Below are positions 60,937 to 64,000 of a stretch of DNA of 64,000 bases, one piece after another. Numbering within the stretch: position 1 is the stretch's first letter; every line of letters begins with the position of its first letter. The position numbers were made by a program, and so were the translations under genes. Where the stretch lies: positions 62,001-126,000 of the forward strand of contig CATKZI010000007.1 of assembly GCA_949841365.1 (NCBI GenBank), read 5' to 3'. The notes under the pieces were generated by a model that saw only the letters and a program-made list of their open reading frames with translations, was not told the origin of the DNA and made no database searches. The DNA comes from an uncultured Candidatus Melainabacteria bacterium. Lineage in GTDB: Bacteria; Cyanobacteriota; Vampirovibrionia; Gastranaerophilales; Gastranaerophilaceae.

Positions 60937-62310
60937 CTATCTTGCGCAAATTGTTCTTGCGACATGAACGCCTGATGCCGAAGCTTGGATTAAGCCTCTT
61001 GTAACACCTGCACCGTCGCCGATTGCAAACAAGTTTTTAACGCCTTCTGTTTCAAGTTCATCTGTCAATTTAACTCTTGCTGAGTAGAATTTAACTTCAA
61101 TACCGTAAAGAAGCGTATATCTTGATGCTGTACCCGGGCAAACTTTATCAAGTGCCTGAAGCATTTCTATAATACTTGTCATTTGTCTGTAAGGAATAAC
61201 AAGGCTTAAATCCCCAGGAGTTGCACAGGTAAGCGTAGGTTTAATTATGCTCGCCTTAATTCGTTCTGGAGTAGAACGTCTGCCGTCAAGCAGGTCTCCA
61301 AAGCGTTGAACAAGAATTCCGCCGCCTAACATATTGGCAAGTCTTGCAATATGCTGACCGTATTGGATTGGTTCTTTAAACGGTTCTGTGAATTTTTCGC
61401 TTACAAGCAAAGCAAAGTTTGTATTGTTAGTTGTTTTTTCGGCATAGCTGTGTCCGTTAACCGTTGCAATACCGTTATAATTTTCCTGAACAACTTCACC
61501 GTTCGGGTTCATACAGAATGTTCTGACTTCATCCCCGAAAGTCGGTGAGTGATATATTAATTTTGATTCATAGAGTTTATCTGTTAAAGGTTCAAAAACA
61601 GGTGCGGGAAGCTCAACACGGACACCAACGTCAACAGCGTTGTTTACCATACCGATTTTATTTTTTGCAAATTCTTGAGTAAGCCAATCTGCGCCTTCTC
61701 TGCCCGGAGCAATAATTGTGTATTCTGCAGAAATTGTTTCGCCGTTATCAAGTACAAGACCTTTAACCTGTTCACATTCAACAATCAATGATTTTACGGA
61801 AACGTTATTGATTATTGTAATTCTTTCATCCAAATAGTCTTGCATGTTTTTCAAAACCTGTAAACTTCTTTCTGTTCCAAGGTGTCTGACAGGAGAGTGA
61901 ACAAGTTTTAGTTCTGCAAGTGAAGCTTGTCTTTCAAGTTCGCGGAATGTATTCATATCAGTTCCGAAAACCTCATCGGTAGCACCGAAATCCAAATATA
62001 ATTGGTCGGAATATGCGATTAAATCTTCAACTTTTTTTCTGTCCATATAATCAACAAGGTGACCGCCGACATCAGGTGTCAGAGTTAATTTACCGTCAGA
62101 AAAAGCTCCTGCACCGCCCCATCCGCATAAAAGTCCGCATTTTTTGCAAGTCGGACATTTTGCGTAGCCTTCACGAAGCAAACAAGTACGTTTTTCAATT
62201 CTCTGACCTTTTTCTATTAAAACCACTTTCCAATCAGGACGTAGTTTCATTATTTCTAAAGCGGTAAAAATTCCGGCAGGGCCTGCGCCAACAATTGCTG
62301 CATTATACAT
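60937..62310 (-). CDS. FAD-dependent oxidoreductase (COG2509-like)
   Basis: A 457-residue flavoprotein. The N-terminal dinucleotide fold is AAIVGAGPAGIFTALE, followed by a Cys-rich insertion CPTCKKCGLLCGWGGAGAFSDGKL (in pieces) at about 60-85 and a C-terminal FAIGDGAGVTRGLIQASASG that closes the FAD site. This layout matches an uncharacterised FAD dehydrogenase family, with no fixed substrate. The ATG at 62310 is used because GGAGATATGAG precedes it; an earlier ATG adds nine residues without homology. Confidence 0.82.
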   Translation of the reverse strand: MYNAAIVGAGPAGIFTALEIMKLRPDWKVVLIEKGQRIEKRTCLLREGYAKCPTCKKCGLLCGWGGAGAFSDGKLTLTPDVGGHLVDYMDRKKVEDLIAYSDQLYLDFGATDEVFGTDMNTFRELERQASLAELKLVHSPVRHLGTERSLQVLKNMQDYLDERITIINNVSVKSLIVECEQVKGLVLDNGETISAEYTIIAPGREGADWLTQEFAKNKIGMVNNAVDVGVRVELPAPVFEPLTDKLYESKLIYHSPTFGDEVRTFCMNPNGEVVQENYNGIATVNGHSYAEKTTNNTNFALLVSEKFTEPFKEPIQYGQHIARLANMLGGGILVQRFGDLLDGRRSTPERIKASIIKPTLTCATPGDLSLVIPYRQMTSIIEMLQALDKVCPGTASRYTLLYGIEVKFYSARVKLTDELETEGVKNLFAIGDGAGVTRGLIQASASGVHVARTICAR

Positions 62311-62386
62311 CTCATATCTCCATAATATCTCAACCAATTAAATATAACCCGAACACACCTTTTTTAAAAGGATTTGTAAGCATTTG

Positions 62387-62908
62387 TTAAGTATTGAACT
62401 TTGCATTTACTTTTTTGCCCTGAACGAATAAATCTATTGTAAGAGGACGCCACCTGTCTGACATCTCACATAGTCTCAAATTTGCAGATGTAAGCATTGT
62501 TGCAAGTGTATCACTGTATTTTCTCTTTGCAACAAGCAAATCTAAACTGCTTTCAGTCCTTCTTTCTCTGCATAAAGCTTTTTCTACACCTATATCTTTG
62601 CCGAGTTCATTTAAACGCTTTGTTTGTGCTCCTGTTGCCAAAAAGATTCCGCGATATCTGTCAATAATCAGTCTGAAAAAGTCTGACGGTTTTGCATCTT
62701 TAGGATAACCGCCTTTTCTATATTGTGGGTCATATTTTGCGAATAGTTCTGCAAGTTCCGGGTTCTCTTTAGGTTTTATTAATGCGGAAGTTAATTTTCT
62801 TGTCGCTGATCTTACAATTGCAGGCTCAAATTGTTGCTGGCCGTCAACAAATACACGTAGCGGAACAATGCCTGTAAAATTCGGACTATTATGAACTGCA
62901 GAAATCAT
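62387..62908 (-). CDS. Uncharacterised protein with N-terminal SPNFTG motif
   Basis: A 173-residue protein. The start AVHNSPNFTGIVPLRVF carries the SPxFxG tag seen also at 16955-17686 and 25569-26054. The rest is charged and helical (LAELFAKYDPQYRKGG, SSLDLLVAKRKYSDTLATML) with no signal peptide or enzyme motif. No ribosome site is evident; a TTAAAT about 5 bases before the ATG could make it leaderless. I regard the family as lineage-specific. Confidence 0.6.
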   Translation of the reverse strand: MISAVHNSPNFTGIVPLRVFVDGQQQFEPAIVRSATRKLTSALIKPKENPELAELFAKYDPQYRKGGYPKDAKPSDFFRLIIDRYRGIFLATGAQTKRLNELGKDIGVEKALCRERRTESSLDLLVAKRKYSDTLATMLTSANLRLCEMSDRWRPLTIDLFVQGKKVNAKFNT

Positions 62909-62940
62909 AGAATATTTAAAACACGAAAAAAAATTTTTTG

Positions 62941-64000
62941 CTAGAAAGGTTTACGTTTTGTTACTTTTGCGTGGTTAATATTTGTTATCAAATCTTTTAT
63001 TTCGTCAGTGTCGGCAATCTTTTTCGCTTCATTTGCATAGGACAATGCTTTATCTAGTTGACCTGCATTCATATAAACCGCAGAAAGATTGTAAAGGCTT
63101 ATATATTTTTCATTATCTGTTTTTGAAAGTTCATAGGCTTTTTGCATAGCTTTAATTGCATCATTAGTTTTATTAAGTTCAGAGTAAGCAATTCCCATAT
63201 CAATATATCCGCCTGCAAGATCAGGAGCTTGTTTTATGTAATTTTGCGCTTCTTTGAGCTTTCTGGACGAAATATCTTTTGAAGTTCCGAGGATTATCGG
63301 AGCATACACAAGTCCTTTGGTATTAATTTTTTCGGAATTTGTGATATCAGGTATCAATTTATACAACAGTTTTATTGTGTTTATATCCTTTGATGATAAA
63401 TACTGGAATGAACTGCGGTATGGTGTATAGAAATTATTGTTATCTGATGCCATATACATCAAGTCATCCGAGCTATAGTTGTGTCCCATTATACCCAGTG
63501 CATGACCTATTTCATGAAGGGCTGTGTTATATAATTCTTTATCCGAAAAGAAATTACCATGCGGGTCTTTTGAATAAAGAACTATTGTCATTCTGTTCAG
63601 TATTTTGCCTTTAAAATCAGGTGTAGTATAGCCTACGACATATCTGCATGTATTGCCTGTACAAACATCATTCGGGAGCGGTTTTATTATTACCTGAATA
63701 TTGGCTTCTGATGAATTTTTTGCGGGTGCAAATTTTAAAAATTGGGTGGAAATTTCCCATTGATTAAAGGCTTTTAAAACTTCATCAGTGTAATATGAGG
63801 GAATATCAATTCCGCTATTGTCGATAACTGTAATTTTTAAAGGGAATTTTTCACTGTCCCAACGCATAATCCCCTTATCCATAGGTGCTTGTTCAATGTA
63901 ATTGTCGCCAATGTTTCGCATTACGTTATTCCGCCATTCGGCAACTTTGTTTTCGGCAAGGTCTTGTGCGCTGTCGTTATGTGAACTTGATGCGATTTCG
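62941..64000 (-). CDS. Matrixin-like metalloprotease with TPR tail (5' partial)
   Basis: The frame stays open to the right edge, so the gene begins outside the window. The ATG at 63921 is probably internal because the reading EIASSSHNDSAQDLAENKVAEW continues upstream. The visible part has a matrixin domain with the zinc site HEIGHALGIMGH and Met-turn LMYMAS, a Cys pair before it (CTGNTC), and a C-terminal run of three to four TPR units (YIDMGIAYSELNKTNDAIKAM). It is a paralogue of the protein at 16185-16958, sharing the KGIMRW segment. A signal peptide could lie beyond the edge. Confidence 0.82.
   Translation of the reverse strand, partial: EIASSSHNDSAQDLAENKVAEWRNNVMRNIGDNYIEQAPMDKGIMRWDSEKFPLKITVIDNSGIDIPSYYTDEVLKAFNQWEISTQFLKFAPAKNSSEANIQVIIKPLPNDVCTGNTCRYVVGYTTPDFKGKILNRMTIVLYSKDPHGNFFSDKELYNTALHEIGHALGIMGHNYSSDDLMYMASDNNNFYTPYRSSFQYLSSKDINTIKLLYKLIPDITNSEKINTKGLVYAPIILGTSKDISSRKLKEAQNYIKQAPDLAGGYIDMGIAYSELNKTNDAIKAMQKAYELSKTDNEKYISLYNLSAVYMNAGQLDKALSYANEAKKIADTDEIKDLITNINHAKVTKRKPF

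Noticed and set aside
1-64000. CRISPR arrays, complete insertion sequences, rRNA, tmRNA, RNase P or SRP RNA
   Set aside because: Read for on both strands; no regularly spaced repeats, transposase, or conserved RNA cores were seen.

Overview
The window looks like a chromosome segment of a non-photosynthetic relative of cyanobacteria, most likely a gut-type Melainabacterium (Vampirovibrionia, order Gastranaerophilales). This is inferred from four things. The DNA is AT-rich. There is an RpaB-type response regulator nearly identical in its recognition region to cyanobacterial RpaB, plus an NblS-like kinase and a Tic20-like membrane protein. There are no photosynthesis genes. Several proteins have the SPxFxG-type N-termini and FTLAEVLITLGxIG prepilin starts that I associate with this lineage. 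KdsB (Kdo), an autotransporter and a Pmp-like adhesin indicate an outer membrane with LPS. HydG implies [FeFe]-hydrogenase and a fermentative life.

Layout. 1-9.1 kb: end of a SulP permease, phosphohexomutase, two PlsC-type acyltransferases leading into a prepilin gene broken by a 10-G tract, typA, an MFS exporter, and a DUF5678/retropepsin pair. 9.1-21.3 kb: housekeeping genes (glmU, mnmA, hydG, a formyltransferase, smpB, a peptide ABC ATPase, recR, ybaB, a matrixin, accD-accA, prmA, kdsB). 21.4-25.5 kb: rpaB, tRNA-His, then a small accessory island bounded by copies of one ~20-bp repeat and holding a gene remnant, a metal/metalloid permease with a divergent ArsR repressor, small ORFs and a GlcG-like protein. 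25.6-38 kb: endoQ-ogt-autotransporter overlap cluster, DedA, an M49-like peptidase, NAGPA, Tic20-like, TPR, rsfS, rpiB. 38-50 kb: three Gly/Met-rich proteins with a common promoter/leader, recG, a second prepilin with a 10-C tract, a CHASE2 adenylate cyclase, the eda-kdgK-csaB operon. 50-64 kb: tRNA-Leu, patatin, membrane protein, a large surface-type protein, a citrate/isopropylmalate-synthase-like enzyme, TPR protein, NblS-like kinase, FAD oxidoreductase, and a matrixin-TPR protein cut by the right edge.

Main points for a second look. (1) Two exact cyanobacterial HLR1-type RpaB boxes lie 78-80 bp upstream of two sibling Gly-rich genes, in the same window as rpaB and an nblS-like gene. This suggests a non-photosynthetic RpaB regulon. 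(2) Two prepilin genes carry 10-nt G/C tracts directly after the start codon, both out of frame by the same amount, as expected for phase variation. (3) At least eight genes have a TATAAT-like box exactly 6 nt before the ATG and no Shine-Dalgarno, suggesting widespread leaderless mRNAs. (4) A 12-bp palindrome CTACGYRCGTAG occurs four times, mostly at gene ends.

The only stretch over 300 bases without a convincing gene is 22179-22581. It holds a terminator, tRNA-His, a second terminator and three copies of the island repeat. All functions are read from sequence by eye; no searches were run.
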